This document shows positions 8,102-17,162 of a stretch of DNA of 64,000 nucleotides, piece after piece. Below the pieces are notes generated by a model. The model was not told the DNA's origin and searched no databases. It worked only from the letters and a program-made list of their open reading frames with translations. Positions within the stretch are counted from its first letter, which is position 1. Each line of letters starts with the position of its first letter. Origin of the DNA: Planococcus maritimus (GTDB lineage: Bacteria > Bacillota > Bacilli > Bacillales_A > Planococcaceae); contig NZ_LTZG01000001.1 in NCBI RefSeq assembly GCF_001592825.1, positions 1,426,001-1,490,000 of the forward strand, given 5' to 3'. The translations under genes and the position numbers were made by a program.

Positions 8102-8615
8102 TTAATTGTCTTCTGTAGTGAATTTCTTGTAGCCATCCCACTCGTAAATGACTTCATGCTCTTCGCCGTTTACAGTGTAGTTGATCTTGGCAGCACGGTC
8201 CGGGTCCTCAGATACTTCGCCGATTTTCAGTTTGAGAACGATGCGCCCTGTTCCGTCAACTTCGTATCCATTTACATCTTCAACCTCACCAATCTCATGT
8301 CCTTCGGCGTAAACTCCGACTTGCTTCAGCGGATCGGCCCCATACGCTTCATAGGCAATGCCATCCTTCTCAAATGAAACCGGTTCGCCCTGTTCTTTCA
8401 CCAAGTCAAAAGAATTGATGGTAGCAGGCGTTTCCCCTGTCCATTCGATTTCGTGAATCATGGAATACATGGTATCCGCTTCAATAGGGTTTGCGTATAT
8501 ATTGTCCAACAGAAATTTTCCGCTTTCTTCCTGAGTGTCTTGTTCCGAATCACTGCAGGCCGTCAATGACAGGATTAGTTAGTACGGAGGCGAATAAGGC
8601 TATGGATTTCCTCAT
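8102..8615 (-). pseudogene. Lipoprotein gene frameshifted in its signal peptide
   Basis: The mature part (CSDSEQDTQEES... to the stop at 8102, about 150 residues) is intact and acidic, with no recognised family. The signal peptide starts at an ATG at 8615 preceded by AAGGAG (MRKSIALFASVL) but is in another frame. The break lies exactly at a tandem duplication: on the minus strand CTAACTAA (plus strand 8575-8582). Removing one CTAA restores a continuous MRKSIALFASVLILSLTAC with a proper lipobox. As it stands the gene cannot make an exported lipoprotein, unless the repeat slips back or this is a sequence error. Confidence 0.7.
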
Positions 8616-8667
8616 GGCATTCATCTCCTTCAATCAAAGGTTCAAATGGCTAATCCATAAATATGAG

Positions 8668-8967
8668 CTACCAAAGAGCTTGTTCTTCATCAGTGAATTC
8701 AACTAAAAACGGGTAGGCAGCGAAGATCACGAGCCCACTAGTGAAGATCATGATCAAGATGATGCTTAAGGGAAGGTCAAATAACACCCCGAAAAGCATC
8801 ACTAACGGTGTTAGAAAATTTAAGAGGCCGGCTCTTTTTTTCGATTCGGTAGTCAGAAATTGCTTTTTTCCGCAATGTGGGCAAATCATGCCCGTATCCA
8901 AAATGAACATCTTTTGGACAGTTTGCTTCCAGCCCCATTGTTGATGGCAGTTTTGGCAAATTGGCAT
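8668..8967 (-). CDS. CXXC-20-CXXC family small membrane protein
   Basis: 99 residues. Two zinc-ribbon-like CxxC pairs about 20 residues apart near the N-terminus (CQNCHQQW and CPHCGKKQF) are followed by two transmembrane helices. This fits the family named cxxc_20_cxxc (TIGR04104, from memory), common in Bacillales and of unknown role. GGAGGGAG lies upstream of the ATG. The protein would be membrane-anchored with a cytosolic metal-binding head. Confidence 0.75.
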   Translation of the reverse strand: MPICQNCHQQWGWKQTVQKMFILDTGMICPHCGKKQFLTTESKKRAGLLNFLTPLVMLFGVLFDLPLSIILIMIFTSGLVIFAAYPFLVEFTDEEQALW

Positions 8968-9123
8968 GGACTCCCTCCAGTTGTATTTCTTTTAAGTTCG
9001 TGTTTTTTCTATTCCTTCTCCCTTTTAGACTAACAGAGGTAACCAAAGATTCCCACAATTTAAATACCAATTAATTGGATTTTCGTATTCCCATTCCTGC
9101 CTTTCTACATTTTTTCGCATGAG

Positions 9124-9154
9124 AAAAAGCAAGAACTGGCGATCAGTTCTTGCT
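9124..9154 (-). terminator. Terminator of fbp
   Basis: AGCAAGAACT/AGTTCTTGCT perfect 10-bp stem followed by TTTTT on the minus strand, just past the fbp stop. Confidence 0.9.
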
Positions 9155-9164
9155 CTTACTGCTG

Positions 9165-11099
9165 TTAATTCATATAACGATGCTTTCTCAAGCTGTTCAA
9201 ATTGGCGATTTCCTGCAGGAGTTCTTCTCCGATATTGGTCTCGCGCACCTTTTTGCGTTCGAGTTCTTCGTCGACCAATCGCTTGATTGACAAGACGTCG
9301 GTCCCGTTTTGCAAGACTTCTTCCTTGGAATTGAAACGCTGATGGGCAACGAGCTGCATGCCGTAGGAGTTGTACAACAGCGTATAGCCGGCAATCCCCG
9401 TCGTCGATTGATAGGCTTTTGAGAACCCGCCATCGATGACGATCATTTTGCCGTTCGCCTTAATCGGATTTTCGCCGTCTCGTTCTTTGACTGGCGTGTG
9501 CCCATTGATGATGCGGCCGTGTTCTGGATTCAAATCGAATTCTGCCAGCATCTTGCGGCACATCTCTTCGTCTTCACGCAAATGATAGTATGGGTTTTTC
9601 CGTTCTTTATGCGTTGCTTTGTCTGCGATGAAATAACGCTCAAAGGTCGTCATCTCCCGTTTGCCAAATAATGAGGAGTTTTCGCCTGTCCATTGGTACC
9701 ACACCATATCGGTCGCGAAATCATCGGTCTCTTCTGGATGCGCAAAGGCATAACGGGTATATTCTTCAAAGATATCGAGCAGTTCCCGTCCGGAGTAACT
9801 CTCGCCTTCGATCTGCATTTCCTTCATATCCCCATTTTCCTCGAGCGGGATGCAGCCGTGGATCAGCAAATTGCCGTTGTATTGGAGATACAGGCGCCCT
9901 TTTTTCATGAGGAATTTCATATGCCGTGACAGTTTCTCGGAATGCTGAATCGAAAACAGCAGTTTATCGATCACTTGCTGCTCTTCTTCTAGCAAGCGGT
10001 CGGGGTGTTCCGGGTCGATCGTGGCAAAGCACGTATTTTCAAGCGCATAGGTCTTGCCGTGAATCGTCGCTTCGTTTTTCTCGTAATCGACTTTTTCTAA
10101 AAGCAAGCGGTCTTCCATAGCGAAGCAGGAGCGCCGTTTGATGATCGGGCTTTCCAATTTGAACTGGATGATCGAGATGGCTTGGTGAATTTTGGTGATC
10201 TGCAATTGTTCCTGCTCTGTTAATTGTTCATCTGAAATTCGTTTCGGATGGAAGGCCGGATTGTCTTCATAATACTTCTCCGCCAAATTCAACAACGGCC
10301 GCAAGTTGATGCCATACACGTCCTCGATGATGTCCAGATTGTTATAGCGTGCACAGATGCGGATGATGTTGGCAAGGCATACTTTGGAGCCGGAATAAGC
10401 ACCAATCCACAGCACATCGTGATTCCCCCATTGGATATCGACCGAATGGTAATCAATGAGCGTATCCATGATCTTATGCGGGTCTGGTCCCCGGTCGTAA
10501 ATGTCACCAACAACGTGCAGGTGGTCGACGGTCAGGCGCTGCATCGTATAGGCAAGCCCAACAATTAATTTGTCTACTTGTCCGAGGGAAATGATTTGTT
10601 CGAGCATTTTGGCGTAATAATCTTTTTTATTCGTGAATTCGTCGGTTTTGTATAGCAGCTCTTCGATAATATACACAAACTGTTTTGGCAAAGCCTTACG
10701 CAGTTTGGAACGCGTGTATTTGGACGATGCATAAGATACCAGCTTCAACAGCCGTTCAATCGTTTCGATATACCATTCCTTCAATTCTTTTTTGCTGCTG
10801 AAATGGCTTTTGATCAAGCTCAGTTTTTCTTCCGGATAGTAGACAAGCGTCGCAAATTCGTTGAGCTCTTCTTCCTCCATCTCGTTTTTGAACAAATCCC
10901 TGATTTTCACTTTGACGTTACCCGATCCATTGCGCAACACGTGCTGAAACGCCTGATATTCACCGTGGAGGTCACTGACGAAATGCTCCGTCCCTTTTGG
11001 CAAATTCAAGATGGCTTCTAGGTTGATGATCTCTGTCGCTACTTTTTCTTCGCTGTCGTATTTTTCTGCCAGCAGATCCAAGTATTTTGAACTAATCAT
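9165..11099 (-). CDS. fbp: Fructose-1,6-bisphosphatase, class III
   Basis: About 644 residues from the ATG at 11099, which has AAGGAGG 7 nt upstream; the frame is open to 11162 but the extra residues are not needed. It is a calcineurin-like phosphoesterase: [10 protein letters not shown] (DxH), [10 protein letters not shown] (GDxxDRG) and WGNHDVLW (GNHD), plus a late [12 protein letters not shown]. The length and order of these blocks fit the firmicute-specific class III FBPase (about 670 residues in B. subtilis). It hydrolyses fructose-1,6-bisphosphate in gluconeogenesis and is Mn-dependent in known members. It is a single gene with its own terminator. Confidence 0.95.
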   Translation of the reverse strand: MISSKYLDLLAEKYDSEEKVATEIINLEAILNLPKGTEHFVSDLHGEYQAFQHVLRNGSGNVKVKIRDLFKNEMEEEELNEFATLVYYPEEKLSLIKSHFSSKKELKEWYIETIERLLKLVSYASSKYTRSKLRKALPKQFVYIIEELLYKTDEFTNKKDYYAKMLEQIISLGQVDKLIVGLAYTMQRLTVDHLHVVGDIYDRGPDPHKIMDTLIDYHSVDIQWGNHDVLWIGAYSGSKVCLANIIRICARYNNLDIIEDVYGINLRPLLNLAEKYYEDNPAFHPKRISDEQLTEQEQLQITKIHQAISIIQFKLESPIIKRRSCFAMEDRLLLEKVDYEKNEATIHGKTYALENTCFATIDPEHPDRLLEEEQQVIDKLLFSIQHSEKLSRHMKFLMKKGRLYLQYNGNLLIHGCIPLEENGDMKEMQIEGESYSGRELLDIFEEYTRYAFAHPEETDDFATDMVWYQWTGENSSLFGKREMTTFERYFIADKATHKERKNPYYHLREDEEMCRKMLAEFDLNPEHGRIINGHTPVKERDGENPIKANGKMIVIDGGFSKAYQSTTGIAGYTLLYNSYGMQLVAHQRFNSKEEVLQNGTDVLSIKRLVDEELERKKVRETNIGEELLQEIANLNSLRKHRYMN

Positions 11100-11345
11100 G
11101 CGGAATCCTCCTTCTAGCGTTTGGGATATTGTGCCGATCTGTTTAGCCAGCTGGGCCGGCAAGTAAATTATTATATAGTGTTAGTCTATAGCAGTTTCCG
11201 AGAACGCTCCACAAAAATTTCAGCTTTTAAATAAAATTTGGAAGAACTGCCTTGCCATTTTTCTTTTATTGCGTCGCAAAGGCTTTTATAGGTATATAGT
11301 TACTGTCTTAATAAGTCATATTCCATCTATAATAAGAAAAAACTG

Positions 11346-11464
11346 ATAAAGGCAAACTTACCTGAAAAGGAAGGACGCAAAGCCATGAGCCTACCCACTG
11401 CTAAAGCAGTGCACGGTCGTCAGGTTGCCAGGCACCCATTCTGCGGGCCTCGGCCAACAGAATG
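11346..11464 (+). promoter_or_regulatory. Cyclic-di-GMP-I (GEMM) riboswitch with RBS hairpin
   Basis: The aptamer signature is visible: AAAGGCAAAC at 11348-11357, GGACGCAAAGCCA at 11373-11385, a CACTGC/GCAGTG hairpin with TAAA loop at 11396-11411, and CAGGTTGCC near 11421-11430 closing the fold. Directly after it, CCATTCTG...CAGAATGG forms a stem whose 3' arm abuts the GGAGG ribosome site at 11464-11468. That suggests translational control of the secreted protein gene. Whether c-di-GMP turns it on or off cannot be decided by eye. Confidence 0.85.
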
Positions 11465-11476
11465 GAGGAAACGAAT

Positions 11477-12361
11477 ATGTTGAAGAAAGCGGCGATATGG
11501 ATGTTCGCACTGTCTCTCATGCTGACAGCGTTCAGCCATGCAGAAAACGTTCAAGCAAGCGGCGATACGCCTGATACCCGTGCTACTTGGCTATGGAATC
11601 CATGGATGTTTGTGGAAGATGAGGCAGCTACGCTGGCTTTTCTCGAGAACAAAAATGTCAATAAAGTCTATGTCCAAATCGACCGGGATATCCCTAAAAA
11701 TACTTACCGCAGTTTTGTTACACAAGCGCATACGCGTGGCATCGCTGTATTTGCACTCGATGGAGCACCTTCATGGGTGGCTCCAAAAGGATTCACTAAC
11801 CAAAACCAATTAATGAACTGGCTGGGCAATTACCAAACCGGATCGCTTGCACAGGCACGTTTCGATGGCATTCATTTGGATGTCGAGCCCTATCTCTATA
11901 GCGGTTGGAATTCGAACCGCGCAGCAACCGTGAAATCCTACCAATCGCTTCTTCAAAGAGCCGCAACGAGCTCTGCGCAGTTGAACTTGCCGCTAGAAGC
12001 CGATATGCCTTTTTGGTTCGATGAGATTCCTTATAAAAATACCTTCGGCAAAGGATTATTGGCTGAATGGGTCATCGCCAATACCGATGGGGTAACGCTG
12101 ATGGCTTACCGTGATTCTGCCCCGATGATCATCGAAATCGTCAAAAATGAAATTGCCATGGCCGAGCGATATGGCAAGAAAATCGTTGTTGGGGTAGAAA
12201 CAGGAACAACCGACGAAGGCAGCGTTATCACTTTTGCTGAGGAAGGCGAAGCGTATATGAACCAGCAATTAGATAAAGTGGCGAGCCATTACTCAAGCTC
12301 ATCGGCATATGAAGGAACCGCCATTCACCACGTAGGCAGTTGGATGACTATGGCTCCTTGA
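11477..12361 (+). CDS. Secreted glycoside-hydrolase-like TIM-barrel protein
   Basis: About 294 residues from the ATG at 11477 (GGAGG 8 nt upstream). A Sec signal peptide ends near SHAENVQA. The mature protein begins ATWLWNPWMF and has a barrel-like rhythm: VNKVYVQIDRDIP, FDGIHLDVEPYLY (acidic strand end resembling a catalytic Asp/Glu pair), GVTLMAYRD, KIVVGVET. The pattern resembles putative extracellular glycosidases that sit in c-di-GMP-controlled exopolysaccharide loci such as ydaJ of B. subtilis (comparison from memory). The riboswitch upstream and the exopolysaccharide-type operon downstream make a polysaccharide substrate likely; no enzyme activity is proven. Confidence 0.7.
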   Translation: MLKKAAIWMFALSLMLTAFSHAENVQASGDTPDTRATWLWNPWMFVEDEAATLAFLENKNVNKVYVQIDRDIPKNTYRSFVTQAHTRGIAVFALDGAPSWVAPKGFTNQNQLMNWLGNYQTGSLAQARFDGIHLDVEPYLYSGWNSNRAATVKSYQSLLQRAATSSAQLNLPLEADMPFWFDEIPYKNTFGKGLLAEWVIANTDGVTLMAYRDSAPMIIEIVKNEIAMAERYGKKIVVGVETGTTDEGSVITFAEEGEAYMNQQLDKVASHYSSSSAYEGTAIHHVGSWMTMAP

Positions 12362-12368
12362 ATACCTG

Positions 12369-12400
12369 ACACTTCCATTACCTAATGGAAGTGTTTTCTT
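12369..12400 (+). terminator. Terminator of the riboswitch-controlled gene
   Basis: ACACTTCCATTA/TAATGGAAGTGT 12-bp stem followed by TTTTCTT. Confidence 0.85.
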
Positions 12401-12631
12401 GTCTCCTCCTTTATGAGCAAATTGTGAAACGTGTTTGGTTAAATCCAGGAAACAGGAAATTCTCAATACAAAATCCCTTACTTACAAACAAAATGATGTT
12501 ATTCTATAAGTGGAAAATATTATCTATTATTGAATTAGAAGTTGAATATTATGGTATTTATTTGGGAATTCTATAAAGAAGACCAAGCTAATATCAACCT
12601 GAGAAACACTCTTTTGAAGAAGGTGAAGAAC

Positions 12632-14251
12632 ATGGCGCAGACAGATTATAAAGCTTTACTCGCAGATCGAACGGAACGCGATTTTGCAAAATGGACAACG
12701 CTTGAAACAGTTCCAGAAAAAGAAATCTACCGCTTTCTACATACGATGAAAGGCACCGCAGGAACGATCGGGCTCACAGACTTATCTGAGTTTTGTAGCA
12801 AACATTTAGATGCTTATTCAGACAGCAGTACTGACTCGTTGCCAATCGATTCCCTACAAGCGATGATGAATCAGTTGAGGAGCTTTTTTGCTGTGGAAGA
12901 CAACGAAAAAGCCGAAGAACTCTCCATTTTGGAACCTCTACAAAAATCTGCATCTTCAGTTGATGAATCACTTGTGCTGATAATTGACCCCGACGCAGAA
13001 TTTGCAGCGCAAGTAAAAGAAACCTTAGAGCAGCAAGGCATTCCGGTTGTCATCGCTTTGGACGGCCAAAAAGGAATGGAGTTGTTTTACACACTACATC
13101 CGCAAATGGTTTTATTGGATCTTCATTTCCCGGATGCTGAAGGCTTCGATTTGGTCAGCCGTATTTACGAAGCTGGACGAGGCCGTCATCTTCCAATTGC
13201 CATTGTCAGCGAGGATGACCAGATGGACAACCAGATCCGCGCCATGGAAATCGGTGCTACGGATTTCTTGGCTAAGCCCTTGAATATGGATTTTTTCGTT
13301 CCGTACATGATGAACCGCCTACATAGCCAGGAACTTATCTTGCAAGGAACCCGCTATGATGACTTAACGGGAGCCGGCAACCGCAAAGGTTTCAATGAAG
13401 TGTTGCTGCAAATGACCCACCTAGCGGAACGAACCGGCAAAACTTTCACGCTGGTCTTATTGGACCTCGACCATTTTAAAAAAGTCAACGATGATTATGG
13501 CCACCCCGCGGGAGATGAAGTCCTGAAAACATTCAGCGACATCCTCCTGAACAAAAAACGGGAATCGGATTATTTCTTCCGCTACGGCGGTGAAGAGTTC
13601 GCCCTTATTCTTCCGGAAACGAAAGCCCAGTCCGCGGCTTCAGTGGTAGAACGAATCCGCGAAGCGGTCACTTCAACCGAGTTCAAAGTTGATGGTCATG
13701 AACCTTTCCGCATTTCGTTTTCTGCTGGAATCAGCGAATACCGCTTAAAACAAGAGACCTTGATCACCACAGCGGACCAAGCATTGTACCAAGCCAAAAG
13801 AAATGGCAGAAACCAGACCATGATTTATGAGTCAGCACAAAAAGAGGTGCGAAGAAAGCTCAACATCCTTATTGTGGATGACGATTCTCTCGTCCGGAAA
13901 TTGGTTTCAAAACATTTTTCCAACTGGAAAGCGGACGATTTCGATATCCATATCGAAGAATTTTCGGACGGCTTGGCCCTAATCGAATCCGATTGGTACC
14001 GCGCAGAGGAAAGTTATATGATCTTATTGGATGGCGTTATGCCAAAAATGGACGGCTTGGAAGTGTTAAGCCACATCCGTACCCAGTATCCTCACGATAA
14101 CATCGTCATTTCCATGCTGACGTCGAGAACCAATGAATCCGATATCATCTTGGCACTGAAGAGCGGCGCAGATGATTACATCGTCAAACCATTTTATGCA
14201 CAGGAAGTAGTGGCGCGCGTTCAACGGCTCACGAAGAGGATGTTCGAGTGA
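12632..14251 (+). CDS. HPt-REC-GGDEF-REC diguanylate cyclase
   Basis: 539 residues from the ATG at 12632 (GAAGGTG upstream). Domains in order: HPt (phospho-accepting His about 37 in FLHTMKGTAG), receiver 1 (Asp about 163 in VLLDLHFP), GGDEF (RYGGEEF about 317-323, with an intact product-inhibition site RESD about 310-313), and receiver 2 (Asp about 467 in MILLDGVMPKMDG). It should make cyclic-di-GMP from GTP under phosphorelay control, with feedback inhibition. Its GTGA overlap with the HEAT gene and the following glycosyltransferase and response regulator indicate one operon for exopolysaccharide control. The facing hybrid kinase at 17163 is a candidate phosphodonor. Confidence 0.9.
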   Translation: MAQTDYKALLADRTERDFAKWTTLETVPEKEIYRFLHTMKGTAGTIGLTDLSEFCSKHLDAYSDSSTDSLPIDSLQAMMNQLRSFFAVEDNEKAEELSILEPLQKSASSVDESLVLIIDPDAEFAAQVKETLEQQGIPVVIALDGQKGMELFYTLHPQMVLLDLHFPDAEGFDLVSRIYEAGRGRHLPIAIVSEDDQMDNQIRAMEIGATDFLAKPLNMDFFVPYMMNRLHSQELILQGTRYDDLTGAGNRKGFNEVLLQMTHLAERTGKTFTLVLLDLDHFKKVNDDYGHPAGDEVLKTFSDILLNKKRESDYFFRYGGEEFALILPETKAQSAASVVERIREAVTSTEFKVDGHEPFRISFSAGISEYRLKQETLITTADQALYQAKRNGRNQTMIYESAQKEVRRKLNILIVDDDSLVRKLVSKHFSNWKADDFDIHIEEFSDGLALIESDWYRAEESYMILLDGVMPKMDGLEVLSHIRTQYPHDNIVISMLTSRTNESDIILALKSGADDYIVKPFYAQEVVARVQRLTKRMFE

Positions 14252-15297
14252 ACCTATTTTTCTTCTGGATGCTCAGTCTCTCACTGTTTATTGGCCAATT
14301 GGTTTTGCTTGGCATTCTGGCTTGGCGAAAACAGCGGACAAACCGGAAAGAATCTTCCGTTGATCGGCAATATGACGACCTAATAGATGCATTCAGTTCT
14401 TATATGATAGATCAAGACGATGGCCGCTTTCTTCAACAATTGGATGCCTCTCCCAATAAGCAAACCGTTCTTGAACGTTTGCTGAATCATTACGTAGCAG
14501 TGACGAAAACCGGCCCTACTTCGGATGAGATTACCGCTTTGGCAGAACAATACCTCGCACACCGCTATGCTAAACTATTGAAGCAAAGAAACTGGGCGAT
14601 GCGCATGAACACTTTGTATTTTATCGAAGACTTCCGTATGGCGTCGTTGATTCCGCAGCTCAAGGAAAAGCTTCACAAGCACTCTAAATTGGATCAAGAG
14701 ACCCAGCAGCTCATCCGCACACTCGCTTCATTGAACGAACCTGTTGCGATTGCGGCATTGGCCGAATTTCCGGAAGCGCCGGCCCGCTTGTACATCGATG
14801 TCTTTAAGCGGCTGGACGAATTGACGAAGCTGGATGAATTGGATGCTGCACTTGATGCAAATGCCAGTCCCGCGCTAAAGCACGCGGCTATATCTTATAT
14901 CGGCATGGCGGGGATTATGCTGTTTCTTCCGCGCATTGAACAAGAGCTTGAAAATGAGGACCCTGAAATGCGGATCCAAGCTTTAAAAGCCTTGCTGCAT
15001 TTGCAATACATGAACGATCCCGGTTCATTGACTCCTTTCTTCAGCTCAGACTCTTGGCAGGAGCGCATGTTTGCCAGCCAGATTGCAGGGGCTTTGCAAT
15101 TGTCCCGCTACAAGGAACGGCTTAGCGAGTTACTGGGAGACTCAGTTTGGTGGGTACGTTATTCAGCCGCAGAGGCCTTGACGCAGTTTTCCGACGGCGA
15201 CATCCTATTGTCCCACCTTTCAACTAACCACCCCGATCGTTATGCACGTGATATGGCGAATCAGTGGAAAACCTCTCTTTCAGGAAGTGAACAATAA
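14248..15297 (+). CDS. HEAT-repeat protein with N-terminal membrane anchor
   Basis: 349 residues starting at a GTG that overlaps the upstream stop (GTGA). Residues 3-26 form one transmembrane helix; the rest is alpha-helical with HEAT/PBS-lyase-like repeats (PEMRIQALKALLHL, WQERMFASQIAGAL, WWVRYSAAEALTQF). No catalytic motif is visible. Placement between the diguanylate cyclase and the glycosyltransferase, with overlapping ends on both sides, suggests a scaffold or adaptor for membrane assembly of the polysaccharide synthase. That role is inference. Confidence 0.75.
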   Translation: MNLFFFWMLSLSLFIGQLVLLGILAWRKQRTNRKESSVDRQYDDLIDAFSSYMIDQDDGRFLQQLDASPNKQTVLERLLNHYVAVTKTGPTSDEITALAEQYLAHRYAKLLKQRNWAMRMNTLYFIEDFRMASLIPQLKEKLHKHSKLDQETQQLIRTLASLNEPVAIAALAEFPEAPARLYIDVFKRLDELTKLDELDAALDANASPALKHAAISYIGMAGIMLFLPRIEQELENEDPEMRIQALKALLHLQYMNDPGSLTPFFSSDSWQERMFASQIAGALQLSRYKERLSELLGDSVWWVRYSAAEALTQFSDGDILLSHLSTNHPDRYARDMANQWKTSLSGSEQ

Positions 15298-16694
15298 TGC
15301 AGGAAACCGCGCTTATCGTATCCTATATCGTCATTGCATATATGCTTTTTTCAAGCCTGAGTTACCTTGGGCTTTTTGCGCTTGCTTTCCGCAAAGTGAA
15401 AAGGGAAACCAAACTGGATAAAAGGGAATCCACCGAAGATTTTCTGCGCAACCAATCTACTTATCCCGTATCGATCTTGGTTCCCGCTTATAATGAGGAA
15501 GTCGGCGTGGTCAGCACAGTCCGTTCGCTATTGGCACTCGAATATCCGGAGAAGGAAATCATCGTCATCGATGATGGATCGAAGGATGATACGTCTTTGC
15601 GCATGATTGAAGAGTTCAAGATGACCAAGATTCCTTTTGCTGTCCGCATGCACATTGAAACGGCAGAAATTGAGTCCATTTACCAATCATCCATCTTCCC
15701 CTACATCCGTCTGATCAAAAAAGCGAACGGCGGAAAGGCAGATGCTTTGAATGCGGGCATCAATCTCTCGTCTTTTCCTTATTTTTGCGCCATTGACGGC
15801 GATTCCATTTTGGAAAACGACGGATTACTCAAGACCATGAAACCGATCATCGAATCGGATGGGCAAATCATTGTTACTGGCGGGTCTGTCCGCATTGCCA
15901 ACGGCTCGACCATTTCACGAAGCAAAGTCGAAGTTATCGGCCTGCCTAGAAGCCCGGTTGTTCTTATGCAAATCGTGGAATACTTCCGGGCTTTCTTAAT
16001 TGGCCGCTTGGCTTTAAGCCATTTAAATATCTTATTGATCGTATCCGGTGCTTTTGGGGTCTTCAATAAAGAACGGGTTATTCAAGCTGGTGGCTACAAT
16101 AAAAATACTGTCGGTGAGGATATGGAACTGGTTGTCCGGCTGCATCGATTGCTGCGGGAAGAGAAATCTAAGCAGCGCATTGAATACATTCCAGACCCTG
16201 TCTGTTGGACAGAAGCCCCCGATTCACTCGGTGTTCTTAAGTCGCAACGAATTCGCTGGCAGCGTGGGTTATTCGAAACTCTTTGGACTCATCGAAAGCT
16301 GATGTTAAACCCTAAATATGGCTCGATCGGCTTGTTTTCCATGCCGTATTTTCTCTTCGTGGAACTGCTGGGCGCCGTGTTCGAGTTTATCGGCTATTTC
16401 ATCATTTTCGGCGGCTTCTTCTTCTCTTTGGTCGATCCGCAAGTGGCCGGTGTCATGTTCTTGGTGACAGTTTTCTACGGTTCCCTTATTTCGGCATTGG
16501 CCGTATTATTAGAAGAGTTGACCTTGCATAAATACCCAAATGTTTCCCATTTGGTGAAGCTTTATTTCTGGGCATTGACCGAAGCCTTCTGGTATCGTCC
16601 GCTAATGGTGCTGTGGCGCGTCCAAGGGATTTTCGCAGCGTTCCGCAAAAAAGCCCATTGGGGAGACATGAAACGCAAAGGCATTTCTACGTAA
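15297..16694 (+). CDS. Processive family 2 glycosyltransferase (exopolysaccharide synthase-like)
   Basis: 465 residues; its ATG overlaps the previous TAA by one base. An N-terminal transmembrane helix is followed by a GT-A domain with DDGS (92-95), DGD (167-169), a GED acid motif (273-275) and QRIRW (317-321), then three or more C-terminal membrane helices. The D, DxD, D, QxxRW set marks processive synthases such as cellulose synthase, IcaA/PgaC and YdaM. It is the likely polymer-forming and exporting enzyme of this operon. The sugar cannot be told by eye. No PilZ domain is visible, so c-di-GMP input must come by another route. Confidence 0.88.
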   Translation: MQETALIVSYIVIAYMLFSSLSYLGLFALAFRKVKRETKLDKRESTEDFLRNQSTYPVSILVPAYNEEVGVVSTVRSLLALEYPEKEIIVIDDGSKDDTSLRMIEEFKMTKIPFAVRMHIETAEIESIYQSSIFPYIRLIKKANGGKADALNAGINLSSFPYFCAIDGDSILENDGLLKTMKPIIESDGQIIVTGGSVRIANGSTISRSKVEVIGLPRSPVVLMQIVEYFRAFLIGRLALSHLNILLIVSGAFGVFNKERVIQAGGYNKNTVGEDMELVVRLHRLLREEKSKQRIEYIPDPVCWTEAPDSLGVLKSQRIRWQRGLFETLWTHRKLMLNPKYGSIGLFSMPYFLFVELLGAVFEFIGYFIIFGGFFFSLVDPQVAGVMFLVTVFYGSLISALAVLLEELTLHKYPNVSHLVKLYFWALTEAFWYRPLMVLWRVQGIFAAFRKKAHWGDMKRKGIST

Positions 16695-16713
16695 ATCTAA
16701 AGGAGGCAAATTC

Positions 16714-17070
16714 ATGAAAAAAATATTGGTCGCAGATGATGAAGACATCTTGCGTACGTTGATCGTCGACACTTTAGAAGACGATTTTGAGATGGATGAA
16801 GCAGAAGATGGCAAAGAAGCCCTAGCCAAAATCAGGGCGACTGACTACGACCTGGTCTTACTCGATTATATGATGCCTTATTTAACGGGTATGGAAGTGC
16901 TCGAGGCTGTCCGAGGTGAGCAGAATGATACTAAAGTGATGATGCTGACAGCTAAAGCCCAAGATGCCGACCGGGAAAAAGCAATAGCAAATGGGGCGGA
17001 TTACTTTATGTCCAAGCCATTCAGCCCGATGGAATTGCTGTCGCTAGTCGAAGAAATATTGGAGGCGTAA
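16714..17070 (+). CDS. Stand-alone CheY-like response regulator
   Basis: 118 residues with a complete receiver fold: acidic pair in ILVADDEDILRTL, phospho-acceptor Asp in LVLLDYMMPYLTG, Thr in MLTAKA and Lys in FMSKPFSP. No output domain. AAAGGAGG precedes the ATG; the gene is 19 bp after the glycosyltransferase. It probably relays phosphate between the hybrid kinase (17163-20015) and the HPt/REC domains of the diguanylate cyclase. Confidence 0.88.
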   Translation: MKKILVADDEDILRTLIVDTLEDDFEMDEAEDGKEALAKIRATDYDLVLLDYMMPYLTGMEVLEAVRGEQNDTKVMMLTAKAQDADREKAIANGADYFMSKPFSPMELLSLVEEILEA

Positions 17071-17092
17071 GCTTCTTTCAAACACATCAAAT

Positions 17093-17137
17093 AACCCCGT
17101 TGGAGAAAAGGATTCCCTTTTCTCCAACGGGGTTTAT
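17093..17137. terminator. Bidirectional terminator between operon and hybrid kinase
   Basis: ACCCCGTTGGAGAAAAGG paired with CCCTTTTCTCCAACGGGGT; TTTATT follows on the plus strand, and the minus strand serves the kinase gene. Confidence 0.9.
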
Positions 17138-17162
17138 TGTTGAGAAGCTTTCATTAATATGA

